From contig NZ_BSCT01000055.1 in assembly GCF_030159255.1 (NCBI RefSeq), positions 1 to 37,043 of the forward strand: 37,043 nt of DNA, given 5' to 3'. The translations under genes were made by a program, and so were the position numbers. Below are positions 1 through 9,471 of this stretch, piece by piece; positions within the stretch are counted from its first letter, which is position 1, and each line of letters starts with the position of its first letter. The notes under the pieces are model-generated. The model searched no databases. It saw only the letters and a list, made by a program, of their open reading frames with translations, and had not been told where the DNA came from. Source of the DNA: Bradyrhizobium sp. SSBR45G (GTDB taxonomy: Bacteria > Pseudomonadota > Alphaproteobacteria > Rhizobiales > Xanthobacteraceae).

Positions 1-310
1 GGCCGGGACAAGCCCGGCCATGACGACGTGGAGACAGACGAGCGCAACACTTCGATCGTCATATGCGATAGCCGTGCCGCAAAGGGCAGGGCTATCGCAT
101 ATGAACACGCGCAGCGGTCCCTACGAACGATCCTGCCGATTTGTTACTCCGTCATGCCCGGGCTCCGTCCCGGGCATCCACGTCGTTCCCAGCGTGCCGA
201 GCGACGTGGATGGCCGGGACAAGCCCGGCCATGACGACGTGGAGAGAGACGAGCGCAAAACTGCGATCGTCATATGCGATAGCCCTACCGCAAACGGCAG
301 AGAGAGGTTG
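1..310. repeat. Bradyrhizobium-type dispersed palindromic repeats
   Basis: A block starting GGCCGGGACAAGCCCGGCC at position 1 recurs at position 212, and the two run nearly identically for about 70 bases to the ATATGCGATAGCC stretch. Positions 150-185 and 202-236 form an imperfect inverted pair (CGTCATGCCCGGGC facing GCCCGGCCATGACG). A related copy lies at about 31500-31640. On the minus strand the unit reads MAGLVPAIHV, a peptide I know as a chance product of this repeat in Bradyrhizobium genomes. Positions 311-531 hold no gene or structure I can name. Confidence 0.75.
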
Positions 311-531
311 CAGCGCCCGCGTCGACAAAGATTGCCTCATCAAGCCGACTGAGCTTGCACTCTCCAATAGCAACAACAACCTTGGCCACGAAGACGGCGC
401 GCTCACTCTCCCCGTTCTCCATGGGGCCGCCACGAGCTTCGCTCGCGCTGAGAGGGGCGGGGCAAGGGGCAGCGGAACGGGTGTTCTTATTGTGTGCAGC
501 GAGCTGAGTCTGGCGCGTCTGCCGAACTCAC

Positions 532-2223
532 TCAATACTGCACGCGCACACCCACCAACCCGACCACCGCCATGAAGTTGTTCATCGCGATGTTGGAGCG
601 GGTCCATTCGGTGCGCACTTCGCTCTTCAGCTGGATGTTGCGGTTGATCTTGTAGGTGCTGCCGGCCGCGACGAAGGTGCGCTGATCGGTGCGGCCGATG
701 CCGACGAACTGATCCAGTCCGTAGCCGGCGCGCAATGTTCCGATCAGCCAGGGCTCGAACTGATGGTCCATCTGCAGGATCACGTCGCGTGACAGGATGC
801 CGGACACGTTAAGCGCGGGAGTTTCCGAGGCCTGTGAGCGCGCCACCAGCACGAAGGTCGTGGCATCGGTCGCGGCCCAGGCGAGCGTCGCATCCGCGAT
901 CACGCCGCTGACGTTCGGCATGAGAGGCGAGTCCATGCGCCGCGTGAGATAGCCGACCGAGGCTTCGCCGGTCAGCGATCCCATGTTGATCACGGCGCCG
1001 GCGCGCCCGGCAATGCCGCTGGAGTCGCGGCGCTGGCCGTTGAAGTCGACCTGCAGGTCGTGGTTGCGGCGGTCGAAGCTCATATCGATGAAAGGCGAGA
1101 TGTTCGGCGTCAGCACATAGGTGACGCGGACCTGCGCGCCCGGCTGCGTGTAGTTGCGGTCCTGCGTCCGCAGCGGCACGTTGGCCGTGATCATTGCATC
1201 GTTGAAGACGACGCGGTCGGCCGATCCCTTGAACGCGATCTCGGTCGGGCCGATCTTCTGCAGCACGCCGGCGCTGCCGCCGAAGGTCGTCGCGCGCGGC
1301 AGCTTGACCGCCCCCGGAAGCGCCAGGGCATCGTTGACGAAACGAGCCTCGCCGGTCAAAGCGGTGCCCTCGATGACGTCGTAACGGCCCTGCGCGCGCG
1401 CCTCGAATGTCGGATGGCTGAGCGAGCGGACGTTGGTGTCCTCGGTGTAGGCGCCGCGGAAATCGGCGTTCAGCTGATGCCGCTCCCATTGCGAGCGCAC
1501 CGAGACTTCGGTGGCCGCGATCACGACGGGAGTTCCGGCTCCGCCGGTGCGCCGCGTGGGATTGCTGTCGTAGCCGGCCTGGATCTCGACCGCGGGCTTC
1601 ACGAGGAACGACCCGACCGTGATGCCCGTCGGATCATAGGGCTTGGCCTCGGCAGTCACCGCCGGCGGCTTCACGGTGTCGAGGTTGCGCTCGGGCAGCA
1701 CGTCGCGATTGCGCAGCACGGCCGCCGGCTGGGAAGCGGCAGCTGCGGTCTCGGGCTGGACAGGTGGCGCCGCCGCAGCCGCAGGGGCCGCCGGCGCTGC
1801 GATCTGTCTGGGCGTGGCTTGCGGCGCAGGCGCTGCCGCGCGGACCGCTGCGGTGGGCGCCAGTGCGGCGCGCGCCGGCTGGAACGCCGCGAACAGGAAG
1901 CCGCCAGCCGGCGTAGCGCCCCTGCCCGGCGCTGCGAGCGCCGGCGCCCCGGCTTCGCGCACGGGACGCAACAGCGCGCTCACGCCGCGCGGATCCTGGC
2001 GCATCATCAGCGTCCGGCTGTCATTGGTGATCCGGGGAACGTTGTAGTAGATGCTGCGCGCCGTGATGTGACGGAAGAACAGCCGGTCGGCACGCCCGGG
2101 AACCACGTCCGTCGGCTTGGTCTTGATGGTCTGCTGCGCGGAAGCGGCATCGACCACCATGACGGTCAGGAGCAGCACCTCGACCAGCGCAAGCGTGACC
2201 CCTCTCTGGGATCGCGTCACCAT
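532..2223 (-). CDS. outer-membrane beta-barrel protein
   Basis: The predicted 563-residue protein has a signal peptide (hydrophobic LALVEVLLLTVMVVDA then ASA-QQ). A low-complexity Ala/Pro linker follows (roughly residues 90-180). The C-terminal half has alternating polar and hydrophobic strands and ends in the aromatic residue Tyr (VRVQY), as expected for Bam-assembled barrels. It resembles the BBP2_2/OMP_b-brl_2 group of putative porins (family recognition from memory). The ATG at 2223 is preferred over an in-frame TTG at 2280 because it puts the signal peptide at the N terminus, although no strong ribosome site is seen. It stands alone, with repeat-rich DNA on both sides. Whether it is a pore, an adhesin or an export channel cannot be told from sequence. 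Confidence 0.78.
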   Translation of the reverse strand: MVTRSQRGVTLALVEVLLLTVMVVDAASAQQTIKTKPTDVVPGRADRLFFRHITARSIYYNVPRITNDSRTLMMRQDPRGVSALLRPVREAGAPALAAPGRGATPAGGFLFAAFQPARAALAPTAAVRAAAPAPQATPRQIAAPAAPAAAAAPPVQPETAAAASQPAAVLRNRDVLPERNLDTVKPPAVTAEAKPYDPTGITVGSFLVKPAVEIQAGYDSNPTRRTGGAGTPVVIAATEVSVRSQWERHQLNADFRGAYTEDTNVRSLSHPTFEARAQGRYDVIEGTALTGEARFVNDALALPGAVKLPRATTFGGSAGVLQKIGPTEIAFKGSADRVVFNDAMITANVPLRTQDRNYTQPGAQVRVTYVLTPNISPFIDMSFDRRNHDLQVDFNGQRRDSSGIAGRAGAVINMGSLTGEASVGYLTRRMDSPLMPNVSGVIADATLAWAATDATTFVLVARSQASETPALNVSGILSRDVILQMDHQFEPWLIGTLRAGYGLDQFVGIGRTDQRTFVAAGSTYKINRNIQLKSEVRTEWTRSNIAMNNFMAVVGLVGVRVQY

Positions 2224-2784
2224 GAGCCGCTTCGTCCGCACGGCGAACGCGCCGGTCTTATGAGGTGAATGAGCTTGCAACGGGACGCCGGGGCTGTGCA
2301 GAGATGATTGCGATCACGTCGGGGCGTCGCCGACATCACGCAGCAGGTGCGCGCGACCAACTCCCCTTGTCCGCAAATGACTGGCAAAGGTCGGCGGAAG
2401 TTTTGCCGAGCTGGGGAGATTTCATGCGAGAGTGAGAAGCGTTCGCGACAATCTGCCATGAGCCTTCGCGCGGGATGCGGGGGCAGTTCGCACAAAGAAC
2501 TAATTAGTCGGCACGGCGGTCGAATGCGCCCGGCCGCATGGTTCGTGACTGAAAGGCGGCGCCGCCATGTTGCCGTCCCGACAAAGGTCGGGCGGAGTGC
2601 TGCGGCGGCGGACACTATGCCGCCTTGCGTCGGAACGTCGCAGCTTCATCTGCTGCAATACGAGGATCGGCTCGATCGTCAGCTCCAGGGGGCGACCGTC
2701 GCCGCCTCCCTGCGCGAGGGACTGCTGCTGGACGTCCGCCCCCTGCAAGCCCGGCACGCGGCAGACATGCAACCGCCGGACTGA

Positions 2785-3275
2785 CGATGCGCCCGACGGG
2801 CAGATCGCGCATGCGAGCCATGAGGACACTGCCCGTCGTGTTGAAATGCCGCAGCGTGCGGCCTTGCACCGTCGGGCAAATCAGGTCGATGTTTCCGCGC
2901 ATCCCGCCTCACACGAAGGGGCGTTGCGCGCGATCGTCACGACACGCGAGGCGGGGATGCGGTGGCCGCGAGAGCTCGCAGCGCGTCTTCGGAGGCGCGG
3001 ACGAACGATGCTGTTGCGGACGTGAAGTTGCGTGGTCCTGGCGCCCCGAGGCTGGCGCCAAGTCCGTGACGATGCTGACGCGTCGTACGGGCGACGGTGG
3101 CTAACAAGCCGGACACCGGGGAGAGCGCGATATAAGCGTGAAAACCACCGCGCAGGGAATGCCGGGTCGATCCGGCTGCACCTGTGGTACCTGCCGCCTG
3201 CATTTTTTTCCGCAGGCGGGCCATGGGTGAGGCCATCACCCGGCATTCCCTGCGCCCTTCGTACGAACAGAAGGG
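2785..3275 (+). repeat. dispersed ~500-base repeat, copy 1
   Basis: This stretch matches, with many substitutions and small gaps, the reverse complement of about 17155-17650. Shared landmarks in the same order are GTCGGGCAAATCA, ATCCCGCCT, CGATCGTCACGA, CGGTGGCCGCG, GGTCCTGGC, ACCGGGGAGA and CGCAGGGAA. It ends in a hairpin with perfect 18-base arms (3150-3167 and 3238-3255) whose loop contains a run of seven T. Translations of this element often appear as spurious hypothetical proteins in Bradyrhizobium (from memory). Confidence 0.8.
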
Positions 3276-3369
3276 CGATGCTGATCGGATAACTCGGGCT
3301 TCCCGTGCCGCGAGACCGCGAGGTCATGTCATGATCCGTCTGGATAGAGACGCAGGACCCGCCACACCG

Positions 3370-3441
3370 TCATTGCGAGTGAAGCGAAGCAATCCAGAGT
3401 GGCGCGCGCAGCCCTGGATTGCTTCGCTTCGCTCGCAATGA
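3370..3441. repeat. palindromic repeat, 28-base arms, copy 1
   Basis: The left arm 3370-3397 and right arm 3414-3441 pair at 27 of 28 positions around a 16-base loop. The arms begin TCATTGCGAG and end in CTCGCAATGA. The same arms occur at 26621-26691, where they are perfect but the loop is unrelated. This is a REP/BIME-like dispersed element of Bradyrhizobiaceae. Confidence 0.9.
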
Positions 3442-3520
3442 CGAAGGACGGAGACAGCCCAGTGCCAATGTGTTTGCAAAAGGTTCTGCTGCCGGATGAT
3501 CGACGACAATGACCGCGCAG

Positions 3521-4315
3521 CTACTTGCCGAAGTCCTCACGCATCTTCGCCTGGATCTTGGCCATGCCGCCGAGCCAGCGGTCGTAGTTCTCGGTCTTCT
3601 TGCGCATGTAGCCCAGCACCTGCGGATGCGGCAGGATCAGGAAGCTCTCCTCGGCAAGGCCCTTGAGCACGTCCTGCGCGACCTGCTCCGGCGTCAGGTC
3701 GCCGTCGCCGGATTGCGGGCCCTTCGGAATCGCGCGCAGCATGTCGGTGTCGACGCCCTGCGGGCACAGGATCGAGACCTTGATGTTGTCGGCCTTGTGC
3801 GAGATCGCGAGATTTTCGGCGAACCCCACCGCGGCATGCTTGGTGGTCGAATAAGGCGCGCTGCCGACCTGCGACAGCAGGCCGGCCGCCGAGATCGTAT
3901 TGAGGAAATAGCCGCCGCCGCGCGCCTTGTAGCGCGGGATCAGATGCCGCGCCGCATAGACATGCGCCATCACATGGATGGCCCAGCTGCGTGCCCATGG
4001 TTCGTCGGAGGTGCCGCCGACATTCACCGACAGCGGATCGAAGCCGCCGCCGATGCCGGCGTTGGAGCAGAACAGCGCGATCGGCCCGAACTGCCGCTCG
4101 GTCTCCGCGATGACATGCGCGATGTCAGCTTCCCGGGACACGTCGCATCTGAACGCCGCGCCGCCGATGACATCCGCCACGGCCCTGGCCCCGGCCTCAT
4201 CGAGATCGGCGACGATCACCTTGGCCGCGCCGTCGAGGGCAAACGCCTCGCACAGCGCCTTGCCGATGCCGCGGGCTCCGCCGGTGACCACCACAATCTT
4301 GCCGGTCACCTGCAT
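3521..4315 (-). CDS. SDR family NAD(P)-dependent oxidoreductase
   Basis: This is a classical short-chain dehydrogenase/reductase of 264 residues. The Rossmann motif TGGARGIG is at residues 11-18, NAG at 85-87, and the catalytic residues Ser142, Tyr155 and Lys159 (YSTTK) are all present. Asp37 at the end of the second strand (VADLD) suggests a preference for NAD(H) over NADP(H). The C-terminal part, with GGMAKIQAKMREDFGK, is typical of the larger SDRs that reduce or oxidise lipophilic alcohols, but the substrate is not readable. It begins 24 bases downstream of the hemolysin III-like gene on the same strand, so the two are probably co-transcribed. The ATG at 4315 gives a normal family length. 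Confidence 0.92.
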   Translation of the reverse strand: MQVTGKIVVVTGGARGIGKALCEAFALDGAAKVIVADLDEAGARAVADVIGGAAFRCDVSREADIAHVIAETERQFGPIALFCSNAGIGGGFDPLSVNVGGTSDEPWARSWAIHVMAHVYAARHLIPRYKARGGGYFLNTISAAGLLSQVGSAPYSTTKHAAVGFAENLAISHKADNIKVSILCPQGVDTDMLRAIPKGPQSGDGDLTPEQVAQDVLKGLAEESFLILPHPQVLGYMRKKTENYDRWLGGMAKIQAKMREDFGK

Positions 4316-4339
4316 GCAAAGCCCTCCGCGTGGAATTGT

Positions 4340-5035
4340 CTAGGTCAAGACCAGGTCGAGCACCGCGGTATAATGGAAGCCGGCGCCCAGCAACACGAAA
4401 CCATGCCAGATCGCGTTCTGGAAGCGCAAGCGTCGCCACGAGTGGAAGATCACGCCGAGGCTGTACAGAATGCCGCCGGTGAGCACGCAGGCGAGAACCG
4501 AGGTCGGCATGACCGCGATGACCCGGTCATACATCATGATGCCGCTCCAGCCGAGCGCCAGATAAAGGCCGATCGACAGCGCATCGAACCGGCCCGGCCA
4601 GCGCAGCTTCAGCACGATGCCGAAAATAGCGACGCCCCAGACCCCGATCAGCAGGGCGGCCGAGAACAGCGAATCCTTCAGCGCGGCGATGAACGGCGTA
4701 TAGGTGGCGGCGATCAGCACATAGATCGCCGAATGATCGAACCGCCGCAGCACCCATTTGGTCGGCGATACCGGCCACAGATTATAGGTTGCCGACAGGA
4801 TCAGCATCGACAGCAGGCCGGCGACGTAGACCGACACCACGATGATATCGACAGGGCTGGCATAGATCGCGGTCAGCACCACCAGGACGGTCGCAGCGAC
4901 CAGGCCGGCGGCGATGCCGACGATGTGGACGACGCCGTCGGCGATCATCTCGACCTTGTCGTAGTTCCAGCGCATGGCGCCGGTGGCGGCATGGACGGAG
5001 GTGGAGGCGAGCTGCTTCAGTTGGAATACGGTCAT
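4340..5035 (-). CDS. trhA: hemolysin III (TrhA/PAQR) family membrane protein
   Basis: The 231-residue protein carries the family hallmark RRFDHSAIYVLIAATYTP (residues 97-114), an early membrane histidine (DGVVHIVG), and a C-terminal segment with paired histidines (WHGFVLLGAGFHYTAVL). Several hydrophobic helices fit the seven-helix PAQR/HlyIII topology. Family members are inner-membrane proteins; E. coli TrhA affects membrane lipid and energy homeostasis, and hemolysis is only a heterologous phenotype. The ATG at 5035 (MTVFQLKQ) is chosen over an in-frame start at 5143, which would add 36 residues without family character. It is the first gene of a likely operon with the downstream dehydrogenase and is divergent from ycjX. 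Confidence 0.9.
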   Translation of the reverse strand: MTVFQLKQLASTSVHAATGAMRWNYDKVEMIADGVVHIVGIAAGLVAATVLVVLTAIYASPVDIIVVSVYVAGLLSMLILSATYNLWPVSPTKWVLRRFDHSAIYVLIAATYTPFIAALKDSLFSAALLIGVWGVAIFGIVLKLRWPGRFDALSIGLYLALGWSGIMMYDRVIAVMPTSVLACVLTGGILYSLGVIFHSWRRLRFQNAIWHGFVLLGAGFHYTAVLDLVLT

Positions 5036-5228
5036 GGAAGAACCTGGCGCTGGTTTGCCGGGGACAATGTTGCCGGGATGATTATGGTTTCCAGTGGTCA
5101 ACGTTCCGTTCAAGCGATGATTCTTACCCGGAACGCGGGGCAAATGTGAGCTTGAATCCCGCGTTTTGCATCGCCACCTTTCAACAATCGCTCACGCCCT
5201 TTTCAACAGGCGAATCCTCCTCCCTCCC

Positions 5229-6692
5229 ATGGTGTCATTTTCCGAACTCGTCGAGGAAGCGCGGCTCTCGGCCCGCGCCCTGCTCGATTATGGCGAGAGC
5301 TTCTTCAATCCCGCAATTCGGCTCGGCGTCACCGGGCTGTCGCGGGCCGGGAAGACCGTGTTCATCACTGCGCTGATCCATGGCCTGGTGCGCGGCGGAC
5401 GCCTGCCGGTGTTCGAGGCCCTCGCCTCCGGCCGCATCGCCCGCGCCTATCTGGCGCCGCAACCGGACGACGGCGTGCCGCGCTTCGCCTATGAGAGCCA
5501 TGTGCAGGCGCTGGTGGCGGAACGGCGCTGGCCGAGCTCGACGGTCGACATCAGCGAGCTCCGGCTGGTGATCGAATTCCAGCGCGGCAACGGCGCCGAG
5601 CGCACCTTGACGCTCGACATCGTCGACTACCCCGGCGAATGGCTGCTGGACCTGCCGCTGCTCAACAAGAGCTACGAGGAATGGGCGCGGGAAAGCCTGG
5701 CGTTGTCGCGCAGTGCTCCGCGAGAGCATCTGGCGGCCGCGTGGCATGCCCAGCTGGCGACACTCTCGCCAGAGGGCCGCGAGGACGAGCCGGCCACGCT
5801 CGAGGCGGCCCGCCTGTTCACGGAATATCTGCGCGCCTGCCGTGACGACCGCTTCGCCATGAGCCTGCTGCCGCCCGGGCGTTTCCTGATGCCCGGCAAT
5901 CTTGCCGGATCGCCGGCACTGACCTTTGCGCCACTCGATGTGCCGGAGGGAGGTCAGGCGCCGGACGGCTCGCTGTGGGCAATGATGGTCCGCCGCTACG
6001 AGTCCTACAAGGACATCGTGGTCAGGCCGTTTTTCCGCGACCATTTCGCCCGGCTCGACCGCCAGATCGTGCTGGTCGACGCGCTCGCCGCGTTCAACGC
6101 CGGACCGGAGGCGCTGCATGATCTCGAAGCCGCGCTGACCGGCATTCTCGATTGCTTCCGGGTCGGGCGCAGCACGGTGCTGTCGAGCCTGTTTCGGCCG
6201 CGCATCGACCGCATCCTGTTCGCCGCCACCAAGGCCGACCATCTGCATCACACCAGCCATGACCGGCTGGAGGCGGTGCTCCGCCGCGCCGTCAATCGCG
6301 CCGTCGCCCGCGCCGAGAGCACCGGCGCCGAGATCGACGTCGTCGCGCTGGCGGCGGTCAGGGCGACCCGCGAGGCGCTGGTGGCTCGCGGCCGCGACAA
6401 GCTGCCGTCGCTGCTCGGCACCCCCGCCGCCGGCGAGAGCGCCAATGGCGAGATCTTCGACGGCCACACCGAGGTGGCGACGTTTCCGGGCGAGCTGCCG
6501 GCCGATGCCGAGGAGCTGTTCAAGGGCGGCGCCTATCGCGGCCTGTCGAGCGCGGGCGCCGACGGCGCCGATTTCCGCTTCCTCCGCTTCCGCCCGCCGC
6601 TGCTGGAGCCGGACGCTGGCGGTGAGCCGGCCCTGCCCCATATTCGTCTCGACCGCGCCCTTCAGTTCCTGATCGGAGACCGGCTGCAATGA
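5229..6692 (+). CDS. ycjX: YcjX family P-loop GTPase-like protein
   Basis: This is a YcjX/DUF463 protein of 487 residues. The Walker A motif GLSRAGKT is at residues 36-43, the G3-like motif DYPGEW at about 133-138, and a TKADHL G4-like motif follows further on. YcjX proteins are conserved stress-associated NTPases of unknown mechanism, usually encoded beside ycjF. The ATG at 5229 (MVSFSELVEEA) is preferred over a TTG at 5166, which adds 21 residues of no family character. The stop overlaps the start of the next gene in the sequence ATGA (6689-6692), so the two are translationally coupled. The promoter region is shared with the divergent trhA gene. Confidence 0.92.
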   Translation: MVSFSELVEEARLSARALLDYGESFFNPAIRLGVTGLSRAGKTVFITALIHGLVRGGRLPVFEALASGRIARAYLAPQPDDGVPRFAYESHVQALVAERRWPSSTVDISELRLVIEFQRGNGAERTLTLDIVDYPGEWLLDLPLLNKSYEEWARESLALSRSAPREHLAAAWHAQLATLSPEGREDEPATLEAARLFTEYLRACRDDRFAMSLLPPGRFLMPGNLAGSPALTFAPLDVPEGGQAPDGSLWAMMVRRYESYKDIVVRPFFRDHFARLDRQIVLVDALAAFNAGPEALHDLEAALTGILDCFRVGRSTVLSSLFRPRIDRILFAATKADHLHHTSHDRLEAVLRRAVNRAVARAESTGAEIDVVALAAVRATREALVARGRDKLPSLLGTPAAGESANGEIFDGHTEVATFPGELPADAEELFKGGAYRGLSSAGADGADFRFLRFRPPLLEPDAGGEPALPHIRLDRALQFLIGDRLQ

Positions 6693-7741
6693 GCGAAAGC
6701 GCAAAGGAACGGGCCAAGGAACGTTCCAAGCCCCGCCGTCCCCAGACGTTCCGGCTCGACGATCCCGATGTCGTGGTGGTCGATGCGGAGGATGCCGGCC
6801 GGCCAGGCCGCGGCAGCATCCAGATCACGCCGGAAGCCGACCCGGCGCAATTGCCGGTGCCGATCGAGGCCGTGCTGCCGGTCCGGCGCGGCTTTCGCTG
6901 GGGTGCGGTGTTTTGGGGCTCCGTCGGCGGCCTCGTCCTGCTCGGCCTCGGCCTTGGCGTCACCAGGCTGATCGAGGATCTGTTCGCGCGCAGCGAGGCG
7001 CTCGGCTATGTCGGCACCGGTTTTGCCGCAGCGGCAGCGATCGCTTTGGCCGCCGTGATCGGCCGCGAAACCTATGGGCTGGTGCGGCTCGCCACGATCG
7101 AGAAGCTGCATCAGCGCGCCGCCGCCGTGCTGCTGTCCGACGACCGCCGCGAGAGCCGCGAAGTGGTGGCCGAGCTGCTGCGGATCGCCCACGCCAATCC
7201 GCGGCTGGCGCGGCCGCGCGCGGAGGTCGCGGGTCACGCCGACGACATCATCGACGGCGCCGACATGATCAAGCTCGCCGAGCGCGAGCTGATGATGCCG
7301 CTCGATATCGAAGCCCGGCGGCTGGTGTCGGTCGCGGCCCAGCGGGTTTCCGTGGTGACAGCGGTGAGCCCGCGCGCGCTGATCGACGTGCTGTTCGTGT
7401 TCGTCGCCAGCCTGCGGATGATCCGTCAGCTGGCGATGCTCTATGGCGGCCGGCCCGGCGCGCTCGGCATGATCAGCCTGCTGCGCCACGTCATCGCCCA
7501 TCTCGCCATCACCGGCGGCATGGCGGCGAGCGACAGCCTGATCCAGCAGGTGCTGGGGCACGGCATCGCCGCCAAGCTGTCGCAGCGGCTCGGCGAAGGC
7601 GTGCTCAACGGCCTGCTCACCGCGCGGCTCGGCCTCGCAGCCATCGACGTGACGCGGCCGATGCCGTTCGCCGCACTGCCGCGCCCGGCGCTCGCCGATC
7701 TCGCCAAGGATCTGCTGCGCAAGCAGGAGGACGGGGAATGA
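6689..7741 (+). CDS. ycjF: YcjF/TIGR01620 family membrane protein (DUF697)
   Basis: The 350-residue protein starts with a charged, disordered stretch (MSESAKERAKERSK). Two membrane helices follow at roughly residues 72-100 (GAVFWGSVGGLVLLGLGLGV) and 105-130 (TGFAAAAAIALAAVIG). The C-terminal DUF697 region is Gly/Ala-rich with further hydrophobic stretches. YcjF is the standard partner of YcjX and is likely an inner-membrane protein that anchors or is regulated by it. The start overlaps the ycjX stop by four bases. It converges with the glycosyltransferase gene, with three bases between the stops, so no room remains for a separate terminator. Confidence 0.9.
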   Translation: MSESAKERAKERSKPRRPQTFRLDDPDVVVVDAEDAGRPGRGSIQITPEADPAQLPVPIEAVLPVRRGFRWGAVFWGSVGGLVLLGLGLGVTRLIEDLFARSEALGYVGTGFAAAAAIALAAVIGRETYGLVRLATIEKLHQRAAAVLLSDDRRESREVVAELLRIAHANPRLARPRAEVAGHADDIIDGADMIKLAERELMMPLDIEARRLVSVAAQRVSVVTAVSPRALIDVLFVFVASLRMIRQLAMLYGGRPGALGMISLLRHVIAHLAITGGMAASDSLIQQVLGHGIAAKLSQRLGEGVLNGLLTARLGLAAIDVTRPMPFAALPRPALADLAKDLLRKQEDGE

Positions 7742-7744
7742 CGC

Positions 7745-9337
7745 TCAGGCGCGCGGCGTGGAGTCGAGATCACCGGCGAGCCAGCGCCATTGGTAGAAGG
7801 GCGAGGCTGGCGGCGGCGACAGCTCCGGCGTCCAGCCCGTCAGCCTGTCGATCGCGTAGCTGTCCATGACCCGGCCGCGCCAGATCCGATCCACGCGGCC
7901 GAGCGGCGCGCGGCGTGCCGTCGTGTCAGCGAGCAACTGGCCGGTGTTGTCCGGCTCGCGCACGACATAGAGGCCGTCATGTCCCGCGATCAGGCTCATG
8001 CCCGGATCACGAAAGCCCATGAAGCGGGCGCGCTCGTTGATCTGGACCACCGGCACGCGTCCTCTGAAGAACCAGCGCATCATCGCATAGGTGCGATAAT
8101 CGGAGGTCCCGATCCAGCTCGCGCCGGTTTTTTCCAGCTCCTGCTCCACCCGCGCCGCCACCTGCTGATAGCCCGCCTCGGCGCCGATCGGATCGGTCCG
8201 CCCCAGGAAATTCCAGGGCGCGGCGATGTAGTAGAGGAAGATCAGCACCACCATCGCGATGCCGGAGACGACGGCGATGCGCGCCCAACGCACGGTCGAG
8301 CGGATGAACCACGCCGACGCACCGTCCTGCGGCAGCTTGACGATGTTGATGGCGACGGCCGCAAAACCGATCGGCCACATGAACATCGGCCAGGTATCGC
8401 CGATCCGCAGCGTGAGCGACTTCCAGAGGAAGTACAGGAAGGGCACGAGCACGGCGGTCGACAGCAAGATCGCAACCGGTTCACGCGTGCGATAGCCGCG
8501 CCAGGCGGTCAGCGTCAGGGCCGACAGCGTGACCGGCAGCAGGACGAAGCCGACCTGCCCGAACTGCAGGCCGAGGTAATCGCCGAACGTCCGCAGCGAG
8601 AGATCATGCGGTGCGGTGGCGCGGACGAACTGGAAGCGGAACGACGCCCAGTCGTGCTGCACGTTCCAGATCAGCACCGGCGAGAACACGGCGAGCGCGA
8701 TCAGCGCACCACACCATGGATAGGGACTGAGGAGCCAGCGGCCGCGCCAGGCCGGAACCAGCAGGAACGCGCCGACGGCAGGCAGCATCATCACGACCGT
8801 GAACTTGGACAGCAGCGCAAGTCCGCCGAACAGGCCGGCAGCAAGCCACCAGCGGCCGTCGTCGCTCTCGGCGAGACGCACCAGCGCCCACATCATCGCG
8901 AGCGCAAACGGGATCGCCGCGACGTCGGGCGCAACCTTTGCCATCAGCAGGCCGTAATACAGCGCGGCTTCGGGCAGCAGCACCGCGAGGATGACCGCCT
9001 GGGTGTTGTGGGTGACACGGCGCACGATGTCGGCCAGCAGCAGCTGCGTCGCCGCCATGCCGAGGATTCCCGCGAAGCGCACGCCGAGATTGGTGTCGCC
9101 GAACAGCGCCGTCCCCAGCCGGATAAACCAGGCGATCATTGGCGGATGATCGAGAAAGCAGAGCTGCAGCTCCTTCGACCAGGTCCAATAATACGCCTCG
9201 TCGGTGCGCAGATCGAGCGTCGCAGCATAGACGATGCGGATGAGGGTCATCGCCGCGATGATCGCAGCAGCGACGCACCATGTGGCGCGCGTGGACCGGT
9301 TTTGCGAGCTGTCGATGCTGGGGGAATGGACCGTCAC
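7745..9337 (-). CDS. GT39 family glycosyltransferase (ArnT/PMT-like)
   Basis: This is a polytopic membrane protein of 530 residues. The catalytic-loop motif TDEAYYWTWSKELQL begins at residue 45, with the acidic pair Asp46-Glu47, and is followed by LDHPPMIAW. This arrangement is diagnostic of family 39 glycosyltransferases that use polyprenyl-phosphate sugars, such as ArnT. About ten hydrophobic helices follow, then a soluble C-terminal domain containing GTSDYRTYAMMRWFF. The start is GTG at 9337, in front of the first hydrophobic helix. The acceptor (lipid A, protein or other glycan) cannot be inferred. It is divergent from the cyclase gene, with 134 bases between the starts. Confidence 0.9.
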   Translation of the reverse strand: MTVHSPSIDSSQNRSTRATWCVAAAIIAAMTLIRIVYAATLDLRTDEAYYWTWSKELQLCFLDHPPMIAWFIRLGTALFGDTNLGVRFAGILGMAATQLLLADIVRRVTHNTQAVILAVLLPEAALYYGLLMAKVAPDVAAIPFALAMMWALVRLAESDDGRWWLAAGLFGGLALLSKFTVVMMLPAVGAFLLVPAWRGRWLLSPYPWCGALIALAVFSPVLIWNVQHDWASFRFQFVRATAPHDLSLRTFGDYLGLQFGQVGFVLLPVTLSALTLTAWRGYRTREPVAILLSTAVLVPFLYFLWKSLTLRIGDTWPMFMWPIGFAAVAINIVKLPQDGASAWFIRSTVRWARIAVVSGIAMVVLIFLYYIAAPWNFLGRTDPIGAEAGYQQVAARVEQELEKTGASWIGTSDYRTYAMMRWFFRGRVPVVQINERARFMGFRDPGMSLIAGHDGLYVVREPDNTGQLLADTTARRAPLGRVDRIWRGRVMDSYAIDRLTGWTPELSPPPASPFYQWRWLAGDLDSTPRA

Positions 9338-9471
9338 GCGGCGCTTTTCCCCGACAACGCCCGACCTGTCAACTTTCCCGGCCGCTTGGATCGCCCCGCC
9401 CCCGCAGCACGCTGCTCTAGGCTGACAGGGAATAACTCTCTAGAATCGCGGTTCAAGATCACACGGATCGC

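Larger units (their letters stand above)
2224..3508. other. long non-coding stretch
   Basis: No reading frame here looks like a real protein. Overlapping frames on both strands are Arg/Pro/Ala-rich and have no recognisable domain. The right half is explained by the dispersed repeat at 2785-3275 and the palindrome at 3370-3441. Positions 2224-2780 should contain the promoter of the outer-membrane protein gene, but I see no convincing -35/-10 pair. Confidence 0.6.

Noticed and set aside
2217..2615. Possible 132-residue protein upstream of the outer-membrane gene
   Set aside because: It is Arg/Pro/Cys-rich with no domain or ribosome site, and overlaps the expected promoter.
2881..3327. Possible small proteins in the 2.8-3.3 kb stretch
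   Set aside because: These are translations of the dispersed repeat; the same frames appear degenerate in the copy at 17155-17650.
3509..5149. 546-residue open frame on the plus strand opposite the dehydrogenase and TrhA-like genes
   Set aside because: Its composition is rich in His, Arg, Asp and Gln without a hydrophobic core; it is the mirror of two well-supported genes.
5235..6704. 489-residue open frame opposite ycjX
   Set aside because: It is the shadow of a gene with Walker A, DYPGEW and TKAD motifs; the antisense product has no domain.
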